Positions 25,599 through 38,118 of a stretch of 64,000 bases of DNA are shown here, piece by piece. Made by a program: the position numbers and the translations under genes. Where the stretch lies: positions 7,314,001 through 7,378,000 of the forward strand of contig NC_079368.1 in NCBI RefSeq assembly GCF_021018895.1. The letters run 5' to 3'. The stretch comes from Seriola aureovittata. Lineage: Eukaryota; Chordata; Actinopteri; Carangiformes; Carangidae. Each line of letters starts with the position of its first letter. Position 1 is the first letter of the stretch. The notes under the pieces are model-generated. The model ran no database searches, had not been told where the DNA came from, and saw only the letters and a program-made list of their open reading frames with translations.

Positions 25599-28500
25599 AT
25601 GACTGCCTGGATCGTCCTGCCTGTCAGCCTGTCTGCCTTCTCCATCACAGGAATATGGATAGTGTGAGTTACAGAAACACTCAGCCGTGTCACGTATGCT
25701 GTAACATTGAAACATAATGTGTTCCTGTTATCAGGTGTACAGATGGTACTCTTTCTTGTTTGTATTCTTTCTGCTGAGTAACCCTGTATCTTAAGGCCAG
25801 AGTAATCTTGTTTCTTGATAATAATCCTATTTGCTTCATCTGGGATTATAACACTGTGACATTTGCCATTTCTTGCTTTGAATTATGATGTGCTCCTTAC
25901 CCTACAGGTATGCCATGGCTGTGATGAATCACCATGTTTGTCCTGTGGAGAACTGGTGAGTGATTTTATTCCGTTGATCTGAAGCTGGCTTAAAGCTTTT
26001 TATAGTTCCAAACCTGGACGCAGTCCGATTCCACAGCTATCAGTAGGGAATGAACAGAACTCATTGTGTCACTGCTACAGGTCTTACAACGTAACGTGCA
26101 CAGAGGAGCTGCCCCGACCAGGCTTCCCCAAGACGTGCTGCACCATCCAGGACATCCCCCTCATCAGGTCTCCTGCTCCACCTCTCCTCCTCTCTGTGGA
26201 TCAAGTCTTTGTTTCTGCTGAATACAAAAGCAATTTTGTGTCAGCGAAAGCCCTGAGGCATGAATTAGCACCTTGTTATGTAGTTGCTCTATGACGGTCA
26301 TTAACCCACGCTTTGCATAAATTGCATTTGTGTAATCTGCAAATAAGCCTCTAACCACAGGCAAGTACAAAAGCACTCTTGTAAAAAGGCATCATGAGAC
26401 TTGTAGGCTTTTTAGCCGTGTACGTAGTGGAAAGTTTTACATCTAGATAATATCAGAGCAAAGTGGTTTCTCATTCTTTTATATTCTTTTATTATTCGTT
26501 TAGTACATATATCTGTAACTGTAGTCACTTTATTTGTTCCTGCACAATTTGATATTTTGAAAACTGACACATGGTAACTGTGTGATACACTGATTTGTTT
26601 ATATCTCCTCCCTCTAATATTGAGAGCTGTTCTGTCTTCATGTCCTACAGTAAATGTGGCTCCTACCCTCCTGAAAGCTGCCTGTTCAGCCTGATTGGCA
26701 ACGTTGGAGCTTTCATGGGTAAGGCCTTGTTTTAACTGAAGTTAAATCATGTGATTAAAAGACATTGTGTATGCAAGAGTTCATGCTTAAAAGGAATAGA
26801 ATGATATTTTGAGAAATGTACTTATTTGCTTTCTTGTTGAGAGTTAGATGAGAAGACTGATACCACTCTCACAGGTGTACAGTAAATATGAAGCTATAAC
26901 CAGGAGATGGTTAACCTAGCTTAGCCAGAGACTAGAAACAGAACAGGGTGATGGAGCTAGACTGGTTCTCCCCACCAGCACCTCTAAAGCTCCCTAATAA
27001 ATAAAAACATGGCTTTATTGTGGTTTATGTGCTGGCCTATGTCTTGGCTAATAGCCATGACATCTTGATGCCTCTATAAGGTTGCCAGGCAACCAGCGGA
27101 TACTTCATGAAGTGAAGAGAAAAGAAATAGTTTCAGCACATAACTCCCATAAAACCATAAAATTACTGTTGTGTAAACGGGGATTTAAAATGTAAACAAA
27201 TTCAATTATTTAAGAATCTAATATTCTGTAGCTTTTGCAGAATAATAATAAAATGTTAACTTGTTTTCAGCAAATATTGAGTGATGTATTGTGAGAATTC
27301 CTCATGAAATACTAATTATTCAATATGCAATGAAGTGACATTGGTTGAATCTTTAATTAGATCTGCAATTTACCCTTCAGTGTAAATAAGACTGCTGCCT
27401 TCTGCTCTTTAATACAACACAATTACAGAGTATAGTTGAGGTGAGAAGTGTTTAATGTCTGTCTCTTCTGTCCGTTCTGTGTGTTAACATCAATCCTCCA
27501 TGGTGCCCACAGACGTCAGCCGCTCCCCTCCAAGAGATATGGAGGGGCTTGAAATAGCCTGTGCTCTCTAATCAATAATGAATGCAGCTTTCCTTCCACT
27601 TCCCCCCTCTGTCCCCTCCACTGCATGTACCCTCTGTGGCCCTCCTCCATCACTCCTCCTCCTCCTATCTTGTGTGATCACAACTCAGTTCTGCCCCATT
27701 TTCCCCCTTTGCCCTTAATTGCATGTCTTCCCTGCTGTTTCCACTATTGCTTCATTATTCACATCACCTTTCGTTCTCATACATATTTAAATTGTTTCTA
27801 GTCCACACGATCTCCTATTGTTTCCTTGCATTTTTATTTCTAGATTTCATTTCATGTTTTCCCTGCTTTTCCGTCACTGGTGTATAAACTGTCTGGATGC
27901 TCTTTGACCTCCTTTATTGTTGGTAGCTTGTATTGTTGTTGACCTGTGTTTTACTGCCTAGGTGGTTTTGTTCTGTTTATAGTTTTCAAACAGTGACAAT
28001 AAACCTGCCAAGATGCAACCAGAGATGTCAATAGTTGATAAAACACATCCTCTCTGAGACAGCAGTAAAACCAAATCATCATCAACATCAGCAGAATGGG
28101 TGCAGTCACATTGTGTCACGTCACATAGGTGATTGTCCACCACCTATAGATAAAACTGTAAACAAGTAAGAGTATCATATTTAAACATGTCAAAAAAAGT
28201 CCGCAAATTTTCCACTAAACAGTGATTAAGTTTCCACCGACAGATTCACATGAAAAGACTTTTGATGTGAATGTGTATTTGATGTTGTGGATGCAGTGTA
28301 AACGTGTGTTCGTTGTGTCCTGCAGTGGTGATGGTGTGCCTTCTGCGCTACGCCCAGGTGATCGAGCACAGCCACCGATGTTGGGTCAACACCAGCGCTC
28401 TTGTGTCCGGCTGCACCAACGCCGTGGGTCTGGTCATGGTGGGCAACTTCCAGGTAACAACAATGACTTGAGCACATTAAATTCAAAATTTGAAGGACTT

Positions 28501-30520
28501 TTTGCTACTTTTTTTGGACCTCAGACAAACTGTCATTCCGACTGTACGTTTCTGTCTGACAGGTGGATCATGCCAAATCTCTACACTATGTGGGCGCCGG
28601 TGTGGCATTTCCAGCAGGGCTGCTGTTTGTGTGCCTGCAGTGTGTGCTCACCTACCGGGTAGCTGTAACCGCCCTTGACTACTGGATGGCCCATTTCCGG
28701 GTGGCACTGGCACTGGGAGCCATGGTCTCCCTCGTCCTCAGTATCCTTTACTCACCAGTGGGACATCCCCCCTTGCTGTTTACATATAGCAGTTATGTAC
28801 TGTTTGTTATATCTAAACACAGTTTCGGTAGATGTAGTTTTCACTCTTCTTTTAATGGAAGTGTTTGGTTTATTTTGTTTTCTCTTAAGTACGTCACGTA
28901 ACTGACCTTTTTCACAGCGGGCGTTTTGACGTGATATTGAGAAAAGGCACAGGTTTTTTAATAACAACTATCTGTCATTTAGGTCATCCAGTTCAAGGGC
29001 CCTGATATTGTTCGTGCTCACACTGGAATGACTTTCATGGCATTGAGCCACCATTAAAGTTATTAGTTACACCTTTGCTTTTCCTGTTTTTATGCTAAGT
29101 AAAAAGGTCAGCCTTGAAAAATGTCTAACTCCTGTCAAAATCTTAAACGCATCTGCTTGTAAATGGTTCCTGAGGAAATATTAACTTTTGCTGTTTTTCA
29201 TCATATCTGAGTTTCTCTTAGTCATCTGTTTAGTGATGAAACAAGTTATTCATTGTAATCAAAAGCATGTGGTGTAGTTCAAAATGAAAGGCAGAGTTTG
29301 TTGAGGTTGTGTAACTGTTTGGTCTTTTTTGTATTGCTATATTCATTTTGAAGAGGCTCCACCTCGTCATCCTGAGATCAGAGAGCACACAGTCCAATCA
29401 TGTGATGGCATGCCAATAAAACATAAGGGAGACCTTGTTTTCCCTCTCCTTTTCACTCCACAAGCCTGGAGACAGTTCAAGACGTTTGTCCTTCCATCTC
29501 TGAGACAGAACCTCAAGGCCATGTTGCTACATCTGCCTGGGTGGACTTTCATCTCCCCCTCCTGTCCTCTTGTGAAACCATCAGTTCATTGTTAAACGCT
29601 GAGCTGATAGCTTCACTTTCTATGGCAGCCTCTCCTCTGATGTCCAGTGAGAAACATGGCTGTTGAGCTGTGGGTTTGCCTTTGTCAGTCTGTAGCCTCT
29701 GATGCTTTAAGCTGGCTCTTTCATAACTCCATTGTTCTGAAGTTAGGAAGCAGTTTATGTGGGATTGTTTTCTCTTCACCACTTATCATTGTCATCCTTA
29801 ATTTCTCTCTGCTGTCTCCTCATCCATTTGGCAGCAAGAACCATTCTGGTTCATGTTGATTATCTGATAAATAATAAGTATATCCCAGGTGAATATACTG
29901 CATTCACTGTTCAATTTTTTTTAAAACCTGTTTGTTTAATAGAGCTGCAAAGCCAATTGCAATTTAACCCTAATCATATTTTGAATTCACATCTGGCACC
30001 CCAAGGTTAAACTACCTGTGATATAACTCATCTCCTTATATCATGGAGTGAATCAGGCTATTGACGTTTGTTATTCTTTCCTTCCTATGCCTGTAGACTC
30101 AGTGGAAATGGGAAAGTAATATAATAATGGTAGTAATAATAATAGTAGTATTAAGCTTTGTTTGTTCAGCTCATGCATGTACCAGCGATATTTGTCCTCC
30201 TTAACTTGTCGTCCTCAGGTGGCATCTTCTTCATCCATGAGAGCTTCATCCTGCAGCACGCTGCGGCCATCTGCGAGTGGGTCTTCACTGTGGACATCCT
30301 GGTTTTTTACGGCACCTTCACCTACGAGTTCGGCACCGTCACCAGCGAGACCATGATGGCCGGCCTGCAGCGGAGTCACCACCACGGCTCAGGTGTTATC
30401 ATGGGCCCCAGGGCCCGGGGCTCAACACTAGGCGGGGCAACTAAGGGCCTCAAGTCCCCCGGGGGAAGCAGCACATCCACACATCTCAACTGTACCCCGG
30501 AGAGCATAGCCATGTTGTAG
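25599..30520 (+). CDS. tmem150a: transmembrane protein 150A
   Basis: Seven coding exons: 25599-25663, 25908-25955, 26081-26167, 26651-26718, 28326-28453, 28563-28740 and 30219-30520, totalling 876 nt for 291 residues. The protein belongs to the DRAM/TMEM150 (Frag1) family with six membrane helices. TMEM150A works at the plasma membrane with the PI4KA (phosphatidylinositol 4-kinase) complex. Recognisable landmarks are the start [20 protein letters not shown], a cysteine-rich first loop with [13 protein letters not shown] and [10 protein letters not shown], then [34 protein letters not shown] and the conserved end [12 protein letters not shown]. Two N-glycosylation-type sites lie in the first loop and after helix 2. 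Compared with human (271 residues) there is extra Gly/Ser/His-rich sequence just before the C terminus (about residues 247-270). Exon 3 has a weak donor (gtctcc). Confidence 0.95.
26790..27205 (+). repeat. percomorph-type dispersed repeat with imperfect palindromic layout
   Basis: Lies in the fourth coding intron of tmem150a. The blocks gagagttagatgagaaga, accactctcacaggtgt, aatatgaagctataacca, gttaacctagcttagcc and ccagcacctctaaagctcc are characteristic of a repeat seen many times in percomorph introns and UTRs. A second part has ggttgccaggcaacca, itself nearly palindromic. The outer parts (tttattgtggtttatgtg near 27020 and cataaaaccataaaat near 27150) are inverted relatives, so the copy can fold on itself. 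It probably derives from a non-autonomous DNA transposon. Confidence 0.6.
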
Positions 30521-30872
30521 CTCTGCCTCGCAGCCCAAAGGTGTGAAGTGTCACTGCAGAGGTCTTCACGAGCCCCCACAGGAAGGCAAGATGACAGAGA
30601 CAGCATGTGCAGGAAGTTCTGGTATCTTTAACCATTGACCCAACACCAGGTTATCCCATCTGTAATACTATACTGCTTTATTTTTATTTTTTTATTTTTT
30701 TCTTCTCAATGTTGGTGCGAGCCCCTGCAGTCAAATGTCCCGTTACATTTTCAGTGGTGATGTTGAAAGGAGGGCTGAATGTGTGGAGCCAGTCTGAGCT
30801 GGAGCCATGAATGTTTTCTAAGATGGCTGTTTGTCTGGGCAGTTCTTCACTAAAACCCACTAGAGTAGGTTG

Positions 30873-30917
<45 letters not shown>

Positions 30918-33215
30918 GGATGTCACTGGTGTCATGGTGGAAAAGTAAATTACTTAAACCCACAAGATTCTACCCCTCCCCCAGACACTCCTTCATGAAC
31001 TACCCATTGCTTTTGTGTGGCCCACCTGTCGTGGCCTCTTGCTTATCTCTGCACGGCACACTTTTTGAATGAGAGAATAGGAATTTTCCGTTTGTGTAGA
31101 AAGTAGAAAATACTGAATGTTTGAGATGTGAATAGTTAACAGTTATGTATGTTTTACAGGCTGTAAGCATATGGCCTTCTTAAACCAATCAAGCATTAAT
31201 TACCTGTTAAATGATTTGGCAAAAATCATTCATTTCACCTGACAATTTGATTTGTTTGCACAGATGATTTGAATGCAGGTTTTGGTGGTATTTTTAAATT
31301 ATTTTACAAAATGTGTATACGTGTATCTTGAGCCACTATCATTCTTGAGGTCATAATCCATTTCACTGACATGCGAGTGCAGGATGGCTGCTCTGTTTTA
31401 ATGACTTGGACTTTGTGTCTCAATCACTTTTAACTGAGAATCTCTGAAGTCGTCTCTCTTGATGTCCTTCCATTGTTGTCCCACAAACTGCATGATCTAA
31501 TTATTTCTTTGTCATGCTACCTTTTTTATTTCATACACTTGTCATGGCCGGTGCAATAATCACCATCAATCACCTGATAATTTACACTCCACCAGAGTGA
31601 ATAATGCCTTTTTCAGTGTGTTGGAATTGAACACAGGGCTCTTTTTGTTTAAAAAAGAAAAAAAGAAAAAAAAGCTACACCAAGACATTTGAAGTGATGT
31701 TATAGGACAGTTATAATCCGACTAACACATCTACAGAATAACATAGTTCTTGTCCACACACTGATCTGGTTCCAGGCTGGACCCCTGGAAGCCTTATTTG
31801 AGTTTCTAGTATAGGTTTTCTGTTGAATATGAAATGAGGTGAAGCCTTCCCAGTAGTTGCAGGGGAAGTTTTGTTAACTGAGAGGTGAATACGATGCTCG
31901 CAGACCTTGTGCCATAAAACCTCAAGGCGTCACAATGGTGTCAATACAGTGTAACAACCTGACAATACAAAACAGGTTGTAAACTGAAGTGAAAGTGAGT
32001 CATATTGAGGTTTTTGTATAATTTCCTGTTGCCAATTTCTCTTATAGTGAAAACTAGAGCTTTGAATTAGCTTTAACACCAGACTGCCGCAAAACGACCA
32101 CTGCTCAAACTGAAGCTGACAAATGCCACCAAGTTTAGGTTACACTCAGATTAAGTTTTTATTTTAAATGAGCCGTTTGAGAAGTATGTTTCGTAACACA
32201 TGAATACACAGTATTCTGCCCTCTGCGTAGTGTTGATGCATTTTAAACTGTCTAACCACTGGATGCCAGCAGTACACATTTTTAAAAGGTCACATCACCT
32301 ACCTCTTTTATCTTTTGTGGGTTTGATGTTATTTAAATGTGAAAGCTAGAGTTCCAACATATTCTCCATCTCACAATGGTTTGAGGTTGAGAAAAGTATT
32401 TAACATGATGGTGGCTCAGCAATCCACAAAGGTCTGTCTTAATAAGTGTTGTTAGCATTTGACAGGACAGTGGATCTGCTGTGCCACAAGATGCCTAATC
32501 ATGTGTCAGGTCAGTTTTCTTTACTTTTCATGCAAATCATTTAACTTCCCATTCTTCGTGGGACTGCAGCCATCCTCTCTGGTACTGCAATCTTGCCAAA
32601 AAAGACTGGAATCCTCTGGAGTTTCGAATGGTTTTCTGTACGACGGCAGCAGGTGTATGAATTGGTATGTGTGTAATGTTTTAGCCTTATCCCTTGTACA
32701 ATGCCAGGGGAACATGTTCAGATCTTATCTTGTGTTCAGCTGTAGCCTCTTTCACCATACTGTAACCAAGTCACGACGTGTGACTACAAATGGCAGCTTG
32801 TAAGAGCCCTCACATCAGGGTTGGATTTATTCTGTAACACCATCTTCCACAGGCCCAAATTTAAAGGTGGATTTTACAATCTTTTTTTTTTTTCTGTCAA
32901 AATGTGCACTTCACTAAGCTTTCAAATGGTATGTTTGTTCATGGGAGAATCCTGTATTACAAAAGGCTGCCTGACCTCTACATGTGTTGAACTCTAGCAA
33001 CAGCAACACACAAACTAAACAATGTATTTGTTTTATTTCCTCGATTTGAACAATATGTAAAAGAATGGTAATAGAGGAGTCAGATAATTCCCTGAAAACA
33101 AGTCAACACAGATTATTTTGTTTCCTTTTTATAAATTCTGTAAATATTTAATGATTTGTCTATCATTTAGGTATTTTCATTTGACAGAGATTTATATTCA
33201 AATATGAAATAAAAA
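30521..33215 (+). other. 3' UTR of tmem150a (inferred extent)
   Basis: Sequence after the tmem150a stop contains poly(T) at about 30880-30909 and A-rich runs near 31650. AATAAA occurs at about 33207 and would give a 2.7-kb UTR; an earlier end cannot be excluded. No coding potential is seen. Confidence 0.35.
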
Positions 33216-33402
33216 TGATAAATTATTAGCAGGTGGTTTGCATTGGTTGTTCTTTGGACATGGACAGTTTGATTCTTTCTAAACAGCAAAATTATCAGTA
33301 AGTTGCTTCTTAAAACACAAACTGACAGTTTATATAGTAATAAACAGTGTGGAATAGTATTAGCAACATCCTTTCACTGTGGTTGATAGGGTGGTTGTTT
33401 TA

Positions 33403-33470
33403 CATATGTATGTATGTATGTATATATATATATAAATGTGTGTGTGTGTCTGTGTGTGTGTGTGTGTGTC
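33403..33470 (+). repeat. compound microsatellite (TATG/TA/TG)
   Basis: Runs of tatg, then ta, then tg repeats follow one another. It lies between the convergent 3' ends of tmem150a and rnf181. Confidence 0.9.
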
Positions 33471-34392
33471 CATGTCATACATATAAACTATACACACACA
33501 TGTATACCTATATTCTGCTGGTTAGAAATCACAGGCAAGTTAAATTAAGGGGTCGCCATATGATGTACAAGCATCGAAACCGATCCAGACGAAATTGGTT
33601 GTGTTACTGATAGTTTCTGTGAGTCAACCAGAAGAGAAGAGATGCTCCTTCAAACATCAAAACATCATCATGGGACAAGTCAAAGGGGAACAAACAATTT
33701 TAACAACAATTTTACACATGAAGGTCAGTTTACTCGGCATGAGGAGGACTACTGTTCCTGTGAAGACAGTGGTATCATGTCTTGTGTGGCTCTTGGGGCT
33801 GCAGACCACGCATTGAGACAGAAAGCTGTTTGTTTTTACCAGGCAGGGATGGTCTAAGTGTAGGATCCAGCATTCTGGCGATTGACCGATACTAAAAGTC
33901 ATGATATCTCAACCGCTGCTTCAATTTTGACATTTCAACCCAGAATTTACAGAAGTACGTACTACTAATATAATATTACTCTAATGCAATGTAAAATTAA
34001 AAGTCTCTCAGATTTAAACATGATTTTTTATAAAAAGGAATCGCTGATCAATATATATATGTATATTCCTGTCTTTAAATAATTCATATTCTTTAGAGAA
34101 ATAAAGCTGAACACATTTTTTGTGGTTTTAAAGTTCATAAATTTATGTAAAAAAAAGGGACAAAAAGACAGAGTGCTTAGTGCTGCTGTCAACAGCATAC
34201 TCATCTTAAAATATATTCATCCTAACTAATGAGAAAAGAGCATTTACTAATAAGCATTTTCAATTTTCAATGACCTCGTTGTTTATGTTGCATTCATGCC
34301 ATGTCAAATGAAAGGAAGGAGCAGCAAACGGGAGCGGTCACACATTATTCCAACATGGTTACCCCCACTGCGAGCCTTATAGTCACAACAGA

Positions 34393-34393
34393 T

Positions 34394-34427
<34 letters not shown>

Positions 34428-34440
34428 GTATATATATATA
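34393..34440 (+). repeat. compound microsatellite (AC then TA)
   Basis: A run of AC dinucleotides passes directly into a TA run. It sits close to the rnf181 poly(A) signal. Confidence 0.9.
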
Positions 34441-34458
34441 TTTCTCTAAATATCTATT

Positions 34459-34464
34459 TTTATT
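34459..34464 (-). terminator. poly(A) signal of rnf181
   Basis: AATAAA on the gene strand, about 290 nt after the rnf181 stop codon. Confidence 0.45.
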
Positions 34465-34749
34465 GCGTTGCATACCCGGGTTATATTTAGAAGGAGCTGC
34501 CAGTGATGTTGACTTTGCGGCTGTTTCACCAACCATTTGTTGACAGTTCTGTAGTTCTTTTCGCCAATTGGGAGATATTGATATACTACAAATATGAGGC
34601 TGACACATGAGCTGCATGCTTATGATTACATTCTGTATGACATGGCATGAACACATCATTATGTATTTCCTGAAGCTTCCTTTTTTGTTTTTGAGTAATT
34701 TTCAGTAAAATGTCACTGTGACACAAACTTGCACCACAGCACCAGGGTG

Positions 34750-35876
34750 TCATGTGTACATGGCTCCATGTAGGTCCTCCAGCCTGTGTTCCCTCTGTTT
34801 TCTTCTCTCCTACAGGACAGAAAAAAACTGCTCAACCAAGGACTGGTGCCACATTGAAAGCATGGTTAGAAGTTGCAGATCAGTTGTACCATCCAATGCA
34901 TATTTACACGCACCTTGTCTTTTTTAAACTCCTCATACTCTGGATTGTCAGTTGGTAATTCAAGTCGGCAGAGCGGACAGGAGTTAGTCTACAATTTAAA
35001 ACACAAAACATCAAATCAGTGTCAAAGAATCTGGGAATTTAACCAGCCACTCACACATTTCCATAAACATATCTAATGTAGGATCTGAATGCTTCACCTT
35101 GCCCAGCCAGGGCAGTATACATCCTGAGTGGAAAAGGTGTTTGCAAGGCATCTCTCGGACTGTTTCTTGTTCCTCGAACTCCAGCAAACAAACAGGACAC
35201 TTGAGCCCTTTGTCTGTGAGAAATAAAAAAAAGCTTGATTAAATCCCTATACTATTATTAATCCAGTAAAGGATTGCAAAATAAGCTTGCTCCTGACTGT
35301 GTCATGCTCACACCAGTATACCCAGGTCCTACTGCTGACAAATGAAAAGTTTAGTTGAGAAATTGAGGGGAAAATCTATTCTCAGATACAAACTATTTGA
35401 ACACATTAAGTTTGTGGTCCACCAGCTTCCTCTCAGCCTGAACGCTCCCTCTGCCATTATCAGTTTCACTTCCACTACATTTGCTGAACGTCAGTGAAAA
35501 ATGGCTAGTCGTAAATTTCAATGTAAAACACAATTAATTATACTGGAGCAAATCTCTCTTACCTGCTTGCTCTGGAGAAATGATGACCACAGTGAGGGTC
35601 TGAACAGCAGTTTTGGCAGCCGGAGGCGGAAGACGTTGGTCCCAGTCTGACAAATCAAACGCCCCTGAGTCAAGTAAGTCCAAGCCTTGCATTAAAGACC
35701 TGTACATAAAGAGCAACAGTCAATCAGAGCACTGTTAACTATGTATCAATGTACAGCAGTATAATGCATCTGCAGTGTGTTTAGCCTCACCTGGCCAGTT
35801 CAAGTAGTGCGTTCTGCCGATACTGTTCCTCTGGGTTGGTGGGCTCACAGTCGTGTTCATCAAAGTAGGATGCCAT
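34750..35876 (-). CDS. rnf181: E3 ubiquitin-protein ligase RNF181
   Basis: Five coding exons: 35791-35876, 35563-35699, 35098-35213, 34914-34988 and 34750-34809, totalling 474 nt for 157 residues, close to the human length. RNF181 is a small cytosolic RING ligase. The N terminus [12 protein letters not shown] and the motif [15 protein letters not shown] are family-specific. The RING-H2 finger uses C80, C83, C98, H100, H103, C106, C117 and C120 ([18 protein letters not shown]). The end [11 protein letters not shown] is the conserved C terminus and comes from a separate 60-nt exon. The gene is convergent with tmem150a; the two are also neighbours in human at 2p11, which supports both names. Confidence 0.95.
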
Positions 35877-36169
35877 TTTGGTCCAGCTAACGATTGTGTC
35901 TTCTTTGTATTAAGATACCTGGCAGACATATGGATACTGAAGGTTCAGTAGTTTGTCAGAAAAAATGTAAAATCCACAGCTGATATTTAAAATTACAGTT
36001 GAGTGATTTGGCAGAGCCTTAGAGCTGATGACTAACTATCACATGGTGTACATTTATTTATGAAATACATGAATTTATTGACATTTCAATCACACTTTTG
36101 TACTTCCCAGGGATAGAAAACAGTTTTGTTTTAATCTATTAATATGACCTAAGCACATGTATGGATTAC

Positions 36170-36310
36170 TGAACACAAGCCCAGGGGCCTGAGGGGTCAG
36201 GGCTCCCCTGGACCAGGGCCTCTGGTTTGAAAGTCCTTAAAACTCAGTTACAAGACTACAAAGACAGGCAAACCCAGAGACATGTAAAACGACCACAGAT
36301 AAGTTTGCTA
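36170..36310 (+). repeat. GC-rich head plus CAAAGA-type degenerate repeat, copy 1
   Basis: A GC-rich block (ccaggggcctgagggg, cctggaccagggcctc) is followed by degenerate units of the form actacaaagacag and aaacgaccacag. The layout matches a second, longer copy at about 37540-37945 in the same orientation. It lies in the first intron of rnf181, outside coding sequence. Confidence 0.5.
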
Positions 36311-37001
36311 AAAACAACCACTCTTTATTGCCAAAATGGACATTTGTCAATTATAACGAAATTTAAGATGTTTTAATACTTCTAATGCCTTTTTTATGAG
36401 GGAAGTGAATCGTGTGGTTTGTTTTATTCACTTTGTAAATTCAACAACTAAAACCCAGATATACCACAGTGCTGTGACTACGTGGTGTAGTATCTGTGTA
36501 AAATCAATAGACAAAGGTTTGACCCTCAATATATGGTATTCAAATATTTTTCAAAGGGCGCTGCAATACAGCTGAAGACTTCCAACAGACTAATTAATTC
36601 ATCTAATACAAAATACAATGGGGTCATTGATATAAAATGCGACTGTTTCCGTCATTACATTATAAAATGTTTGACTACCAAACTATAAAGCTTAGGTGGT
36701 GAGTAACAGCAACCACCCAATGTTACACTCAAAAAGTTCCCCAAATAAATTAATGTTTGATAAACTTTATGAATGAATACCCATCAAGATATAAGAGAGA
36801 TATGCTATAAAATTGTCCATTTTGTTAATAACTGTTGAGGTTACTTACTGAGCGTGTTTTTTTGACAGCAGAAGCTCAGTTAAACTGACGCTATCAAACC
36901 CCCAAGTTTCTTCAACTTGTATAAATAGACATAACATGTTGTAGAAAAGTATAAATTATTAATAAATTCTTGGCCAGACTTTAGAAATAAGCTCGACTTA
37001 C

Positions 37002-37045
37002 CTTAAACGTTAGCAACAATAATAGATATTTGTCATTCTTCCGGG
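37002..37045 (-). promoter_or_regulatory. presumed 5' UTR exon and promoter of rnf181
   Basis: On the gene strand a donor (gtaagt) at about 36996-37001 ends a short exon-like sequence containing aacgtttaag. An ETS-type CCGGAAG lies at 37038-37044. The rnf181 ATG exon is preceded by an acceptor-like gttag, which requires such an upstream exon. No TATA box is visible. Confidence 0.45.
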
Positions 37046-37539
37046 TATGACGGTTTTACTACGTAAAACTTTGTCCAATCACAGCAGAGACACGCGCTCT
37101 GTTTCTTCTTCTTCTGAAGGTTTTATGGCGGTTGGCAAACGAGGACGATGCATTGCCGCAACCAACTGGTACGAGGCGTGTACTGCCGTTATAAATCTAT
37201 GGCTGTGTGGATACAAGGCCTGTTTTTCAATCAAGTCATGTGGTTTACTATCTGAACGGTCAAACTGATGAAGTTGAATGTGAGCAAACAGTCACTAGTG
37301 TCTTCAAACCACTGACAGGTTAACATACAACTATCACTGTTTCCTGTATAAACTGACAATTGATTATTGATTGATAATTCTCCCAGTCTGAAGGTTACTC
37401 AAACTACAAAGGCAATATCAGTTTTCTTACTTGTATCCTTTGTAGTTTGAATGCTGTGATAATAGTGACTTTGTATATGTCTCCATTGATTATGTATTAA
37501 CAAATAAACGTCTTTATTAATCTTGAGTAGGAACACGAT

Positions 37540-37945
37540 GAAGTAGGTATGGATGGATTGGATTGTACAGGCTTAGGGGCCCAGGTTATCAGTGGGACCA
37601 TGGTCGAGAGCCTCTTTTTCAAGTGGCTGATAATGTTTCCTGTTGGAAACTCAATGAAATGATTACAAACAGTCACAAAACAACAACAAAGACGCACATA
37701 ACTACTTGACAAAAAGATGCGAAACATCTACAAAGAGATGCAAAATAAACAAAGACATGCAAAACTACTTCAAAATGACAAAGAAACACAAATTGACCAC
37801 AAACAGACATGAAAGAACTGCAGACAGACACTAAACGACTGCAAAGACATGCAAAACAACAAATACATGCAAAGCAACTACATAATTACTACAGTCACAA
37901 AACTACGAACAACAGCAGCCTTGTCAACTTCCAGGCTGGGTGTCT
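37540..37945 (+). repeat. GC-rich head plus CAAAGA-type degenerate repeat, copy 2
   Basis: A block with aggggcccaggttat is followed by about 250 bp of loosely repeated units such as actacttgacaaaaagatg, caaagacatgcaaaac and ctacaaagagatgc, then by a closing block with aggaggggtgaggg. This kind of array is common in percomorph genomes. Unit boundaries drift too much to count copies by eye. Confidence 0.55.
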
Positions 37946-38112
37946 TGCTCCTCCGTAGGAGGGGTGAGGGGGCCTTTTACATAATCTGATCATGGAAGGA
38001 GGCCTTGCAGAGTTGGACTCATATTTGTTGTGTTTACTGAAGCTTAAGTGCACCGAGTGACAGTATAAGCACAAATGAAGCCTCTGGAAAGCATTTTGAT
38101 AACAAAACAGAA

Positions 38113-38118
38113 TTTATT
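38113..38118 (-). terminator. poly(A) signal of pxn (candidate)
   Basis: AATAAA on the gene strand, about 2 kb after the pxn stop codon. Another hexamer at 39070-39075 could give a shorter 3' UTR. Paxillin mRNAs are known for long 3' UTRs. Confidence 0.35.

Noticed and set aside
25268..25693. 141-codon open frame on the - strand over tmem150a exon 1
   Set aside because: Antisense to the C-rich 5' UTR and first coding exon; Gly-rich composition follows from that.
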